Assembly (NCBI GenBank): GCA_036365515.1
Contig: CM070877.1
Coordinates: forward strand, 59,383,975-59,447,974
DNA: 64,000 bases
Source: Torymus aiolomorphi
Taxonomy: Eukaryota; Arthropoda; Insecta; Hymenoptera; Torymidae
Direction of reading: 5' to 3'
Below, piece after piece: positions 8,678 through 19,878 of this stretch. Every line of letters starts with the position of its first letter. The first letter of the stretch is position 1. Under the pieces are notes generated by a model. That model had not been told where the DNA came from, made no database searches, and was given only the letters and a program-made list of their open reading frames with translations. Position numbers and translations under genes: made by a program.

Positions 8678-11020
8678 GTACGTAATTCTTTAAAGGAAGT
8701 AGCGCCTTTTATACGACTTAATATTAATTTTAAAGCGAATCTTTCAGAATCTTTTGGAGATACTATATTTAAACGTCCAATAGCATAATGTTTTTATTCA
8801 CGTTCACGTTTTACCCAAACTTTTTTTGTGTTAAATATATAATAATGCGGTATATTAACGTATTTTATATTATTTGCAAATTTATCATTTTTATTCAAGT
8901 CAAACCACGCTGTTAAAGTTGTTTTCCAATTATCAAGAGCATCTATTTCATAATTTTCTTCAAAAACAATTTTTTGTTGATTTTCTGTATGAACTGCTAA
9001 ACGGATAACAGTATGACTCCTTCCACATAAGGGAAATTTTTGTAACCGCCATGCTGCTTCCATTGGGCTCAAGTACCGGCCATCAATATATTCAGTAATT
9101 TCATCATATATTCCATTTCTTTTGTCATCATTCTTTTTAATGTACAAAAAGCTCTATCACTACCTTTATGTATATAATCAAAAATGTATTTGATGCTTTG
9201 AATTGAAGCACAATATTCAACATTAATATAACATTTATATTTTTCTACTAAAAATTTATTGTAAGGAACTACCATTAAATTATCTGTTGGAATAATTTTT
9301 TTACTTCTTTTAAGTCGATATGTGTAATTATCAGAAGAATTATTTGTTCGTTTATATTGAGGATAACCATTTTTTTAAATGTTGTTGACGATTGAAAAGG
9401 TTTAGGAAAATTTTTTTTACAAACGTCTTTACATTTATCGTAGCACGGAGAATTTTCACTACGTGGTCCATGTAACATATGTTTTATAACTAATTTTTGT
9501 AATTTTTTATCATTATTAGAAGGTATCTCAGCAGAAATGTGTTTATTAATAGCTTCTTATGTCATTAACTTATTTTTATGTTCTAATGTTACTACAAGAT
9601 GTGCATGCGGTAATCCTCTTTTCTGAAATTCAATAGTATACATATAAACTAAAGCATTTCCAAAAATTTGATGGTTTTCTATATCATTAAGTAAACACTT
9701 AAATTTTGTATAAAATAATCTAACTGTAATATTTGGTGTATTATTGGGCGTAGTTCCGATAGAAAATGTCGTTAATACATTTTTGAATTCGTTCCACTTA
9801 GGATTACACGTCATAGTTATAAATAAATCAGGTCGACCAATATTTCTTATTATTGCCATTGCATCTTGATAATGTTGCTGCATATATCTAGGACTACCTA
9901 TATAAGTTGCTGGTAGTGCAAAAATGATTCCTAGTCTTTCTTTATTTTGAAAATTTTCTGATATATTTAAGGCATTATTTATAACATGATCCCTCAATCC
10001 TTGATAACATTCAGTACGTAATTATTTTTGTTTCTGCCTAAAATAATTCATTCTATTGTTTTCTATCATAATATAGGCATGTAAAAAGAATTGTTGGGTT
10101 AGTCTCCCTCCAAATAAAAGTGGATTGAAATTTTCTGAATTTGGTTGTAAGCTAATCTATAAGAATAGTGCTATAATATTGTTAGAAGATTTTCTTTTGA
10201 ATCATATGGTTTTTTAGTATAACCAATACTCCAGCCTAAATCTCCTGAAGGAAAAAATAATGGAAATACCATTGGGTCAACATGATGTGATAATTTACTT
10301 AAATGTGTATTCGTTTTCATTAGAACTATTTTTCGGATAAACGCATAGATCATAATTATGAGGGATTCCTGATTTGGAAATAATTATAGCTGCACATTCC
10401 GACGTTAATGGTTTAGTATAATTATGTTTTTGATTATTATTCTTACGAACAAAATATAATTTATAATTTGAAAGTTTCTCTGTATTAGTTATTTCGTGTA
10501 AATATTTATACTGTTTAGCATAAGGATTACTATTTAAAACTTCAGTCAATAATTTTAAATGTTTTTGAGTTAAATCTTTATGACTCTTTATTTTCATTTC
10601 AATTGCAGTATTGTCATCATATATATATAATTGACCACATGAAGGTTCTGCTTTTTTTTGGTAATAAAGTATTTGGCGTTATATGACAAACTTGTCCTTG
10701 AATTTTTAAATTATAAATAACTTTTTTCTTTTCGTATTTTACGTTTGCACTAAATGTAGCAAAGCAAAATAAGTTATTATAATATCTGATTGAAGTTCGA
10801 AAATTATTATCATATAATAATAGATTCTTTAGTATTTTATTATATATACTTAGCGGAGACAAAATTATTTTACCCTTAGTACAACAAATTGATTTATTAT
10901 TTTCTTCTTTCCAATATACTGCCGAACAAAATTTACATACTCAACTCATATTACCAAAATATGATTCATACGCTAAATTTTTATTTTTACTACATTTCTG
11001 TTTATCTACTTTTAACGTAG
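8678..11020 (-). pseudogene. Helitron-1 Rep/helicase, degraded and cut by gypsy-1
   Basis: Read right to left, the remains are: an N-terminal Cys-containing segment (VCKFCSAVYW, then CCTKGKIILSPLSIYN, 10.8-10.95 kb), the Helitron N domain (10.3-10.6 kb), the Rep nuclease (9.07-10.0 kb) and the start of the PIF1-like helicase (8.79-9.15 kb, EAAWRLQKFPL). The helicase continues in a shifted frame (IGRLNIVSPKDSERF, KGATSFKELRT) up to 8678, where gypsy-1 begins. Several frameshifts and stops make it inactive. The rest of the helicase should lie left of the window. Helitrons move by rolling-circle replication. Confidence 0.85.
9069..9997 (-). pseudogene. Helitron-1 HUH Rep nuclease domain
   Basis: Frame 9997-9557 (146 residues) contains DLFITMTCNPKW at residues 57-68 and the metal-binding HUH-type motif RGLPHAHLVV with HAH at 131-133. 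A separate downstream frame (9275-9069) holds KYIFDYIHKG with Tyr 30 and Tyr 34, the catalytic YxxxY pair of Helitron Rep. These motifs nick DNA and hold the 5' end covalently. Nuclease residues are present, but the domain is split by frameshifts between 9557 and 9275. Confidence 0.85.
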
Positions 11021-11565
11021 AAAAGGATGATGACGCGAGATGCTCGAGAACGAGCTCGGCAACGTCTCCCCTACACTATATGTATATAAGAGAAAGAGAG
11101 AGAAGAAGAGATAGAGAGAGGGGGAGATAAAGAACTAACGAAGGTACTCAATCCGTCTCTCGCCGTTTTCTCATGCTCTGTTTGCAGTTGCTGTACTTTT
11201 CTTTGGGAAGAAAAAATACGGACAGCGTTCGACTTGTAATTGAACTGTCAAATGAATGCGCATACGCCGCGCTGCGCTCGCATGAGTTTGGCGTTATCCT
11301 TGATTAAAATAATTAAGAAGTTTCATTTCAAAAAGTTGCTCTGTAATTAATTGTAATTAATTAATTGGTCTCGTTAGTTGCGGAGAAAAGGCGCGCATTA
11401 TAATAAATGCGCGAACGCGCTTCTTACGCTGATGGCAGGAGTAGGGTGGCATAGTTTGTTTTCAGAAAGCAGCCTGTTATTTGTGTATCGAGGTGAAGAA
11501 CTGACAACGGAGCGATGCAAAAGTTGTCGACAGAAGTGTCTTCTGCATCACAGATAGTTGTCATT
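11021..11565. other. No gene seen; GA-rich and CG-rich spacer
   Basis: From 11021 the sequence changes from Helitron coding to a mixed stretch with GAGA/AGAG tracts (11088-11125) and AT-rich inverted bits (AATTAATTGTAATTAATTAA at ~11345). I see no coding or RNA signal. Confidence 0.4.
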
Positions 11566-11828
11566 AGAGGGACAATGCGGAGGGACAATGCGGCCGGACG
11601 CGGAGGGACGCAAAGGGACATGGAGGGACGCGGAGGGATGCGGAGGTATACGGAGGGACGCGGAGGGACGCGGAGGGACGCGGAGGGACATGCGGAGGGA
11701 CAATGTAGACCCCAAATAACGCAAAAAAACAGTGAAGTTTACGTTATTTTGTGGAGGGCACTTTGCGGAGGGACGCGGAGGGACGCGGAGGGACACGCGG
11801 AGGGACGCGGAGGGATGCGGAGGGTTAG
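11566..11828. repeat. Minisatellite, 10-bp unit GGAGGGACGC
   Basis: There are two blocks of tandem GGAGGGACGC/GGAGGGACATGC units (about 11566-11702 and 11760-11828). A ~60-bp unrelated spacer separates them. Frames on both strands are open only because of the repeat. Confidence 0.9.
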
Positions 11829-11832
11829 CGAC

Positions 11833-12300
11833 TCAATTCAGCTTACAACTATATAGTATAGTAATATATATGTATATATATATCGTATATTTACTTTCCA
11901 TATTGACACCACCGTCATATAATGGTTCTACACCTGTACCGAAACTTTGACCATCGAAAACAACGATTCTAATGTCAGATTTTTTCAAATATTTTTGAAA
12001 TTTTTCAATTTCGCATTCGCGCTTCTCTATCATCGCGATGTAGCATCGAATATACTGAAAATAAAACATTTATTAAAAAATAAATACAAAATGAGGACAT
12101 GGCACGAACATTTCAAATTAAAAGAAAAAATTACTCTGAGTACTTACATATATTGAAATAGTGTTTCATAAAACACACCATATAATTTTCCTTAGCACCG
12201 GGGGTGTTGACAATTACGTCACCAGCGACTAGTACTGCTTCTTCGCAATCAGTTAAACACATCTCGTAAAGTGTCGCTGCCTAGAACGCACTTATATTAT
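11833..12300 (-). other. Two putative exons of an unrecognised gene
   Basis: On the minus strand a stretch ending at ~12160 reads open from a TTCTAG/GCAGCG acceptor (~12283) to an ATAT/GTAAGT donor, coding ~43 residues (CLTDCEEAVLVAGDVIVN, NTPGAKENYMVCFMKHYF). Further on, a TTTATTTTCAG acceptor at ~12056 is followed by ~54 residues (IEKRECEIEKFQKYLKK, IRIVVFDGQSFGTGVEPLYD) to an AAA/GTAAAT donor near 11900. Both peptides look protein-like and splice sites are good, but the phases do not match by one base, so the copy may be a pseudogene. I do not recognise the family. Confidence 0.3.
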
Positions 12301-12743
12301 TAAAAAATGGTGGTTAACTCGCGTATCAATTTGTTATGTGTTAAGAACTCGATGGACGTGATCCACTCGTCAGTATATTTTCTGCGGGCTCACTCTTGAC
12401 CGATACGGGCAAAACTCGCGCACCGTGAAACCACACTAGCAAGATTTTTCATCATAAATGAACTTGAACAGCGATATACCCACACAGTGAGAAACTCGAA
12501 ATGAAAATAGTTCTCTTCACCGCCCTCCTAGCGCTTTTAAACACAAACTCTCCACTTTTCTTTAAGTTTCCATTTTCGTATCGAAATAGTCGATGAAATC
12601 TATTCTGCTAGTAAGAACACGGTAAAATCCCATCTCCTATCGCTTATGAACGTAGACTCGCCCCACTCATCTTTAAGTTTCCCTTTTTCATATCGGAATA
12701 GTCGAAGAAATCTATTCTATAGGTAAGAACAAGGTAAAACGAT
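12301..12743. repeat. Diverged ~77-bp duplication beside the copia insertion
   Basis: 12551-12627 and 12662-12738 are diverged direct copies (CTTTAAGTTTCC.., GAAATCTATTCT.., TAAGAACA.GGTAAAA) spaced 111 bp apart. The rest of the interval has no recognisable feature. The copia element inserted at the end of the second copy. Confidence 0.6.
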
Positions 12744-13036
12744 TGTTGTATATGTACTCAGGCGTTTGCTTGCCCGGTCTCTCCCGCCCCTCTCTCCTTA
12801 CCAGCGAGCCCTTCTGTCTTGGTGCGAGCGCGAGCGAGCGCGCGTCAGTCCTCGCTTGAACGTTTCAGTGCAAGCAAGGAGTTTGATATATTTATATAGA
12901 TAGATAGCAATAAGAATGCAGAGTGTATATAGTTAGATAGAAGTGTGCGAATAAAGAACATTTATATTGAACTTATAAACTGTGTGTATAAGTGTTCCCT
13001 TTCCTTTCCCACTGCGACAACCACATTCTGCGAACA
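12744..13036 (+). repeat. Copia 5' LTR
   Basis: This LTR is 293 bp, TG...CA. It contains a pyrimidine-rich block (GGTCTCTCCCGCCCCTCTCT) and a TATATTTATATAGATAGATAG stretch that could be the TATA region, ~150 bp before the end. It differs from the 3' LTR by a 10-bp GC-rich indel and a few substitutions. Confidence 0.93.
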
Positions 13037-13055
13037 GGTTATGGGCCCAGACCCT
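13037..13055 (+). other. Copia primer-binding site
   Basis: GGTTATGGGCCCAGACCC follows the LTR end directly. It resembles the copia-type primer site that pairs with an internal half of initiator methionine tRNA. This assignment rests on similarity to the known copia arrangement and was not tested by alignment. Confidence 0.7.
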
Positions 13056-13097
13056 AACCAGCTTTTCTGTGGGAAGAAGTCGGCGCCAGGAGTAAGG

Positions 13098-13164
13098 ATG
13101 GAAGGCCAGGCGGTCAGGGGTGCTCAAGGACTGGAAACGGAGCCTTCATACATGTTTACAAAAG
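13098..13164 (+). CDS. Copia gag exon 1 (putative)
   Basis: ATG at 13098 opens 22 codons (start MEGQAVRGAQGLETE, end YMFTK) plus one base, ending AAAAG/GTAAAAG, a splice-donor match at 13165. It lies 60 bp after the primer site, where a gag start is expected. The phase (one spare base) matches the acceptor of exon 2 at 21252. Without splicing the frame ends a few codons later. The assignment is an inference from three phase-compatible junctions. Confidence 0.5.
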
Positions 13165-13464
13165 GTAAAAGTTTTTGAATAAAACCGTGCACGGGAGTGA
13201 AATCACTCTGTAGAAAGTTTGCGCTGGAAAATCGTGGACTAAAGTCATAGTGAGTAAATAGACGGGAAATTGAATTCGATAGATGTGGCGCGGCATTGCA
13301 TGATAGTGAAAATTTAAAATAGAAATTTAGAATGAAAAACGGTATTGTGGGGATTACATTCGGCCGGTATAATTCTCAAAGATAAATAGGCGTTTTGAGA
13401 GTAAAATTGACTGAATGTCGATTGAACTAAGCATGCGAATAAAGTGAAACGTGAAGTGTGCTTG

Positions 13465-13702
13465 TGTTTGAGAATGCCATAATTTTAAATGAGTAATATG
13501 CTGTGGGTGTAGAAATAAATTTTGAGTCTGACACGATAACTTTAAACTGTACAATATATTACAAATTGATATAATGGTTTTACAAAATTGAACAATATAA
13601 TAAAAGGATTAATTTACAATAGTCGCAGAAGTTAATTGATGTTAGGTGTTACAATACTAAAGCTTGTGTGTGTGAGAAATGGTGCATAATATAGTCCCTT
13701 CA
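13465..13702 (-). repeat. Truncated 3' LTR of the Bel-Pao element
   Basis: This is nearly identical to 15337-15574. Similarity stops after GTCCCTTC, which marks the deletion junction with the internal region. Confidence 0.88.
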
Positions 13703-13989
13703 AGTGTTGATGGTTGCGCCAAAATCCAATAGTTGAGTAATTTTGAATATGATCCATATATAGTGAGAGTTCCTTCATCTTGCACCTATGGTTGATGTGC
13801 AGTATTGCTGCATAAAATCCCAAACACGTAACGCACATTGTAATTATAGCAAAATTACATCTCTGTATCTCGTTGAATCGAATAATATCAACGCCACAAT
13901 AGAGTGAATGAGTTCACGTCCAATAGGTGCAAGTGTGATGATAGATGCATATTAAATGTATCACTCTCGGTTGAGATGTTCCTGTAGAA

Positions 13990-15260
13990 CTCCTGTGAGG
14001 CTTAGACTGAGTTAACTGCTAAGGCAGCGCTGAATCTGTACGTCCACACAGGTGTGTACACGTACATCCACATGTAGTGAAGAGTTTCTTCGTTGAGTTC
14101 AATCCGATCTTGATATACTGTTTTCCGTTGAACATCTGATTTCAATGTTTTGAGTAATGACCAACCAAAATTGATGATTCTGCGATAGGTTCTATCACAC
14201 TGCCCTTGATGAGGCTAGGTTTGACCATTTGACCATAATAGTCAGCACTGATGAGGGCATCCACGGGTTGAGTTTTCCAAAAAGTAGGATCTGCCAAGCG
14301 TAATCTCTGCGTATGGCTCCACGTGAGCTGCTCACATTTCTCTGATGTCAGAGTTGATGAGACTTGGCGTATAATGTGAGCAGTGATCCTAACCTTGAGA
14401 TTTTTGTGGATGAGCCGTAAGTCTATTTGAACGTTTCCGACTGTGTGAGTTAAGTGCGTGCCTCCAATTCCATGAATAGGTACAGATGAGTGTTGCCGTT
14501 TAATTTTGAAAAATTCAACCGTATTCTTGGAGATGAATGAGACTTCAGAGCCTGAGCCTATGAGTATTCTGAGTTTTGTGAGAAGTCACCGATGAATCAT
14601 ACCATGCCAATGCAGTTACTAATAACGTTGCTTGAGAAGGTGAGTTTGGCCGTTGAGTTTGGCCGTGTGACAAGATGAATGCGCCGTTATCCTATTATTG
14701 AGTTGAGCCGCTTCCTGCGTTGCCATAAGGTTTGTTTTTCTGCGTCTCGTGCCACATAAATCATAGTATGATGGTTTCCATTGCAGGTTTTACACGTGTA
14801 CTGCGATTTGCAATATCTTGCTGAGTGGAGCCCAAGACAGTTGAAGCTTAATGGCTTTTCCGTTACAAATTTCCTTCTCTCTTGTTCACTGAGCAGTTTG
14901 AAGGTTGGGCAAACTACAATACAGTGAGGAGCCCTGCAATATGAACATATGTACTGAGAGATCCGACTTGAGTGTGTAACCTTCTGCGAGTCTGGCTGGT
15001 TTCGTTGAGTTGGACTAGAAGTGATTGAGTGATACGCCTTGATTGGTTTTGAGCGTGGAGACACTGATTGTTTATGAGATCCGCCTGATGCATCTGAAGC
15101 AATCTCCAATACACGAGCTCGTTCGAAGAGAAAGGCTTCAAAGTCCTGCTTGGAGTCGCATTATCCTCCTTCCCCTGCTGGATGTCATCCTTCTTGTCAG
15201 AAGCGGAAGCGTGTGCTTGTTTCTCCAAGTCCTTGAGGTCATCCTTGGTTGAGTTTGACA
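13990..15260 (-). pseudogene. Bel-Pao gag zinc fingers and protease remnant
   Basis: Gag begins with an ATG near 15260 (MSNSTKDDLKDLEKQAHAS). The capsid part is largely missing and the frame shifts near 15110. The zinc-finger part is clear (15109-14687): CSYCRAPHCIVVC, FNCLGLHSARYC and CKTCNGNHHTMI, the Bel-Pao CCHC/His-rich signature. The protease follows to ~14000 with GSGSEVSFIS, GIGGTHLTH and ISADYY. The catalytic Asp of the (D)SGS motif is Gly. Everything downstream (RT, RNase H, integrase) is deleted. An inactive relic. Confidence 0.82.
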
Positions 15261-15336
15261 TGGTGAAATCTGTTGAGTTTTTCAGGAATGAGTATTTATT
15301 CACTGGCTCGATTCACACGACAGCATGTATACAAAA

Positions 15337-16676
15337 TGTTTGAGAATGCCATAATTTTAAATGAGTAACATGCTGTGGGTGTAGAAATAAATTTTGAGTC
15401 TGACACGATAACTTTAAACTGTACAATATATTACAAATTGATATAATGGTTTTACAAAATTGAACAATATAATAAAGGATTCATTTACAATAGTCGCAGA
15501 AGTTAATTGATGTTATGTGTTACAATACTAAAGCTTGTGTGTGTGAGAAATGGTGCATAATATAGTCCCTTCGAAAGGGAGACTAACCTGTGTAACTAAT
15601 TGAGTTTTTCCAAAGATTGAGTTTTTCACTAATAAGTATGAGTAGTAATGTAATTACTATGAGTTGTATATGTGAGTTTCTTCTTATCGCTGCTGTGAAT
15701 GGTTGATGTTGCTGCTTGTGAGAAATACATAATTAAATATTATTGATTTAATTAGGTTTATTGTTGAGTGACACAATTAGATGTTATTGAAATAATTGTG
15801 TGTGAGAATGTCCGCCGATTCCACGTGCTGAGTATCTGTGTATGTTGTATGAAGTGAGGTTACCTCTTGCACGCGCACTGCAGAGAAGACGATTCAGCGA
15901 TGAGAAGATTCAGTGATGAGAAGGCCGTGATTATGAATTTTCCTCTGCTGAGTAGTTCCAAATTATGAGATGTGCCGAACTATGAATTTTCCTCTGCTAA
16001 TGCAAAGTCCACAATTAAGTATTATTGAATTAATTGTGGACGTTAATTGAATGAGCAGGATTAGATATGATTTATCTAATCGTGCGTGAGAAATTGCCGC
16101 CTGGTCAGAGCATGAAGCACTTTCTGAGTCAGCGCACGTGCGTTGAGTATAGCTGTGTAAGTTTGAGATTACCTGTGCACGTGCACTGCAGTTATGCGGC
16201 AATGGTAAGTTGCTCCAGCGGTAATGTTGCAGATGCGAAGGTCTAACGTTGCAGATATTTCACGTTCAGTTGCGCCTGTGCTGAGCTGACCGAAATTGAG
16301 TAGAAGTGAGTGAGCCAAAAAGAGTGAGCCAAAAGGAGTGAACCAGTGAATCGTGGTAAGTGAATCCGGTTGATTGCAGTAGCTGAAGCGTTTGTGTTAC
16401 CTAGTGGCGATCCGATAGCAGAGAGAGAGGCCATGAACGACTTTCTTCTTCTCGGTCTTTAGTTTGTCACTTCGCGACTCAAATTAACACCTATCTCACA
16501 TTTGCATGTGAGAGAGCGAGAAAGACCGAGATATCGCGCATATACCTCATTAGTCAGTGTAGCGTCTCAGCTGTTCCACCGAGACGCCGCGAGGTGCTGC
16601 CGCGCCGTGGCTGCACAGTGAGTCGAGCCGAGTTGAGATTAACCGCGGGAATTCAAATTAGCTGAATTCCCAAACA
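15337..16676 (-). repeat. Complete 5' LTR of the Bel-Pao element
   Basis: This LTR is 1340 bp with TGTTTG/CAAACA inverted ends. It contains a diverged internal duplication of about 300 bp: an AATTATTGAATTAATTGTGG-like palindrome, then AGATTACCTGTGCACG..CACTGCAG, seen at about 15775-15890 and again at 16010-16195. There is no coding potential. Confidence 0.75.
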
Positions 16677-16681
16677 ACTTG

Positions 16682-17365
16682 AGAATTCGTGTGGCGGTTG
16701 GACGATTCGCGGAATCGGCATCGGCGAGCAACACGTTGCTGCGGGACACCGTCATGAGCGCACAGGCTGCTAAAATTGGCGGCGGAAAAGCCGGGGAGCC
16801 TCTTACCCCCTTCGTCTCGCTGCAAAGGTCGACCCGCCATGATAGATGAGGAGAGCGGGGGAGAGGGATCGCGACAAAAGAGGCAGCGCTAGCCAGCGAA
16901 GCTGGAAAGCTCGTGGCGCGAGAGAGAGAGAAAGTAGATATAGTGACAATATAGACGGGCACGCGCAGCAGCGGGTAAATAGATGCTATCGGCGTGTAGT
17001 TGCGCGTGAGGAGGGCCCCGACTGCGCTACATGGCATGAGTGAGAGAGAGAGAGAGAGCGCTATATGGCTCTCTGTATAGAATACAGTCGCCGAATACAA
17101 GTGCGTATAGTATAGCGCGCTGTATATGAGCCGACCGCGGACCGGTCGATGTTGCCGCACGGTGGATCAAGCACACGTAAACAAATATACGTATGTAGAT
17201 AAGAAAAAATAAGTAGACGGAACAAGTAGATGTTATAGACTAGGTAAATAAATACGAATTTGGATAGAAGCGGATACTCGAGTAATTTATGAAAGTTTGA
17301 GATTCTTAATGTGCACAATAAATGAAAATTTTAAATCCATAAAAGTCTACAAATAATAAGGCTCG
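16682..17365. other. GC-rich spacer in copia intron 1, no gene seen
   Basis: A GC-rich segment with GA tracts (16918-16936, 17039-17058) gives way to AT-rich sequence. Long frames here (for example 16639-17160 minus, Ser/Leu-rich) have no domain and follow base composition. It could be an old LTR or other fragment, but no ends were found. Confidence 0.4.
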
Positions 17366-17368
17366 TAA

Positions 17369-17460
<92 letters not shown>
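17366..17460. repeat. (TA)n microsatellite
   Basis: About 45 TA dinucleotides lie immediately left of a MITE. A second short TA tract (17698-17718) is on its right. Confidence 0.95.
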
Positions 17461-17462
<2 letters not shown>

Positions 17463-17463
17463 C

Positions 17464-17700
17464 ATTTCTCGAAAGGGGTTTATAAAGCCCGTTTTTTATA
17501 TATAGGGGTTTATCGAGCCCGATTTTGATTATGCAGCCCGGGCTTCATAATATTTCTAAATATAGGGGTTTATGCGGCCCGTCCTAGAGTCTATAACCCC
17601 AGGGTCCATTATTTCTTTAGTCACTTGCCATAGGAAACTCTGGGCTGTAGGTACTAATATACAGTCTTGGGCTACATAAACCCCGATAAGTGTATATACT
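17464..17700. mobile_element. TA-embedded MITE, copy A
   Basis: About 236 bp, more than 90 percent similar by eye to 30875-31110. The ends are mirror images (GGGGTTTATAAAGCCC at the left, the complement of GGGGTTTATGTAGCCC at the right). The motif GGGGTTTAT..GCCC is repeated twice inside. It contains the core ATTATTTCTTTAGTCAC found in other repeats of this window. It is non-coding and flanked by TA repeats in both copies. Confidence 0.8.
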
Positions 17701-17944
17701 ATATATATATATATATACACTAGGTGAGCTTCGCCCCCTGCTCGCTCCGCTTACCAATCCCCATTTTCAGAGAGAAATTTTATAATAATGAAGTATAAAA
17801 CTATCAAATTTTGACAATATGAAATTTTGATGGGTAAAATATCGGACTTAAGACGAATCAAAGGTAAAGGATATACTATTTATGTTCTTTATAATTGCTT
17901 CAGAGCAATGAAATGTCGTTATATTAATTGAATAAATAGTGTAA

Positions 17945-18471
17945 AAAATTGATCATTTTAGGAGGTGATTTTCGGCAAATTCTTCCAGTTATGAAATGTG
18001 GTTACAAAAATAGTATAATTGAAGAAACAGTTAAATTTTCTGTGTTATGGTCTCTTCTTAAAGTTTTAAAATTAAATCAAAATATTCGTTCGGAAAATAA
18101 AGAATTTGCTTCACTATTGTTAGAATTGGGTGAAGGAAAAATTAATCCATTTATTATTCCAAATAAATGGAAAACGAATAATATTTGTAAAGAAATTTAT
18201 AGTAACATTAATATTAAAACTTCAATAGATCGTGTAATCTTAACAGCTCATAATAAAGATACTAAAATTATTAATAATAAAGTTTTAGAATTATTGAATA
18301 AAAAAGTACATACGTATTATAGTTTAGATTATGCAACTCATAAAGGAGTTGATCAAACAGACGAAAATATTCATTTAAATTATTCAATTGAAATCCTTAA
18401 CAATATTATAGAAGGTCTTCCACCTCATGAATTAAAATTGAAAGTAAATGCTAAGGTTATGTTAATTAGAA
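17945..18471 (+). pseudogene. Helitron-2 helicase, first retained part
   Basis: The frame opens within the helicase at LGGDFRQILPV (PIF1 motif of Helitron helicases) and continues through VLKLNQNIRS, VILTAHNKDT and EILNNI to LPPHELKLKVNAKVMLIR. There is no start codon of its own: everything N-terminal (Rep, Walker A) is missing. The frame stops being Helitron at 18471/18472, where the solo LTR begins, and resumes after 19882 in the same sense. Helicase unwinds DNA during rolling-circle transposition. Confidence 0.85.
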
Positions 18472-19878
18472 TGTCACGGGGTGGATTTTCGGGCTAAAGC
18501 ACGTTTCACCTCCGTACCTTAGCGGTTCAATTCCATATCTCTCGGTTCAACTCCCGGAGATGTAATAGCCAGATTAGGTAACAGACGCTACAACGTCGTG
18601 CAATGTTAACCTAATCTGGTTACTTACCGTGCAACACGCAAGTCGAAGACTCGCGCTTTATTTCTCACCAAAGTGACTCGAACTCCTCTCCTGGTCACTG
18701 GTTCGTGTGCCGGCTGCTCAGATGAAACGAAACGTATCCTCTTACGTAACGAGCGCGGAGGCGTCGGGGAGCGGGGAATTACTAGGTCGCGAAATAATAA
18801 CTCGAGCGGTTAAAGTTAATAACAAAAGACTATGGTTTATTAAATAAAAGAAGTTGAGGTTTGGTAATGGATCAGTAATATAAAAGAAGTGAATTTAGGT
18901 TTGCGTATTTCCTATCTAAACGGTGCGCCAGCACGTTATCTCAGACGTCAGCTGTCTCGGAGGCTGACGTCACGCTCGCGGTAATTTACGCCGCGCACGT
19001 GAGGCATAATACGCCGCACGTGTGCGGTATCCTACGCGCGCGTTCGCCGAGTAAAGCGGCGAAGTGAGAGAGCGGTCGCGATCGCCGCGCGACGCACAGA
19101 CGTATAAGTGTGAGAGAGAGCGTAGATGGCGGGATTGCACGTGTGCGCACCTGTTGTGCGCACTCACCGGCTTTGAAATAGCCGGTGATTCGACCTTGAG
19201 TCCAACCTTGATAACGTGCGAACCCGGAGTCCACACTTTCTCCTCACACTTGCTCTCTCCGCACTAGAGCGCCTACTCGAAACCGTTGTCCAGGTACGAC
19301 GAGCCTGGACGAGCGGTTACGCGTTATTACTCGCGTCGCGGATGATGCGTGCACGCTTACCATGTTAGGTCTTCGGCGAATTTGCTCGGTGGCCTAGCAT
19401 CCTCGCGTGCATCCTCTCGACTCATCTGGCATCGTAGCTCGGTTCTTCATGATCTCTCGAACTGTAGCAACGCCAGGCGATCGGCTCTTCTGCTCGCGGA
19501 AGTCACTTTTATTCACAGTACGGCAGGTAGAATCAGCCTGCCGTACAGTCTCGATATACTTCACGTACTTCCCACGTAAGTACGTGAAGTCACGCTTTTC
19601 CGGCAGAGTAAATGGCCTCAGTAAAGCACACTACTTCTTTACTGAGGTTGAGCGAGTGACAAAACACATTGCCACTCGCGAAATTCGCGATAACAAAATC
19701 CACGAACTCGCACGCGTGTATCTCTCACGAGCGGTAACAACAAGATGGAAGCCGGGCTCTCTCGCGCCGGCTCGCTCCTCGTCTCGTCGATGTAGCTCCA
19801 ATACTGCATTGACGCGCCCTCTAGCGTTCGCTACCACGAACTTACTAGTTATCGACGTCGATACGGCAGGCCGTGGCA
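18472..19878. mobile_element. Solo LTR with 4-bp duplication AGAA in Helitron-2
   Basis: The 1407-bp insert begins TGTCACGG and ends CCGTGGCA (TG...CA, inverted ends). It is flanked by AGAA at 18468-18471 and 19879-19882. The duplicated site lies within the helicase codons between VMLIR and NISIVQG. There is no internal coding region; frames over it (for example 18970-19236) are compositional. This is the footprint of LTR-LTR recombination. The parent family (gypsy or Bel-Pao by duplication size) was not identified. Confidence 0.88.

Larger units (their letters stand above)
13465..16676 (-). mobile_element. Internally deleted Bel-Pao element nested in copia intron 1
   Basis: On the plus strand the element starts TGTTTGAGAAT and ends ATTCCCAAACA, inverted ends typical of LTRs. 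The flanks GCTTG (13460-13464) and ACTTG (16677-16681) are a 5-bp duplication with one mismatch. The right LTR (the 5' LTR in minus orientation) is complete at 15337-16676. The left one (13465-13702) keeps only its last ~238 bp because a deletion removed all of pol after the protease and the start of the 3' LTR. Gag and protease remains lie between. Confidence 0.85.

Noticed and set aside
16639..17160. 173-codon minus-strand frame
   Set aside because: Starts inside the Bel-Pao LTR, crosses its boundary at 16676 and has only low-complexity Ser/Leu content.
18472..19878. Complete LTR retrotransposon in Helitron-2
   Set aside because: Only one TG..CA unit with a duplication and no internal coding region or primer site, so a solo LTR is the simpler reading.
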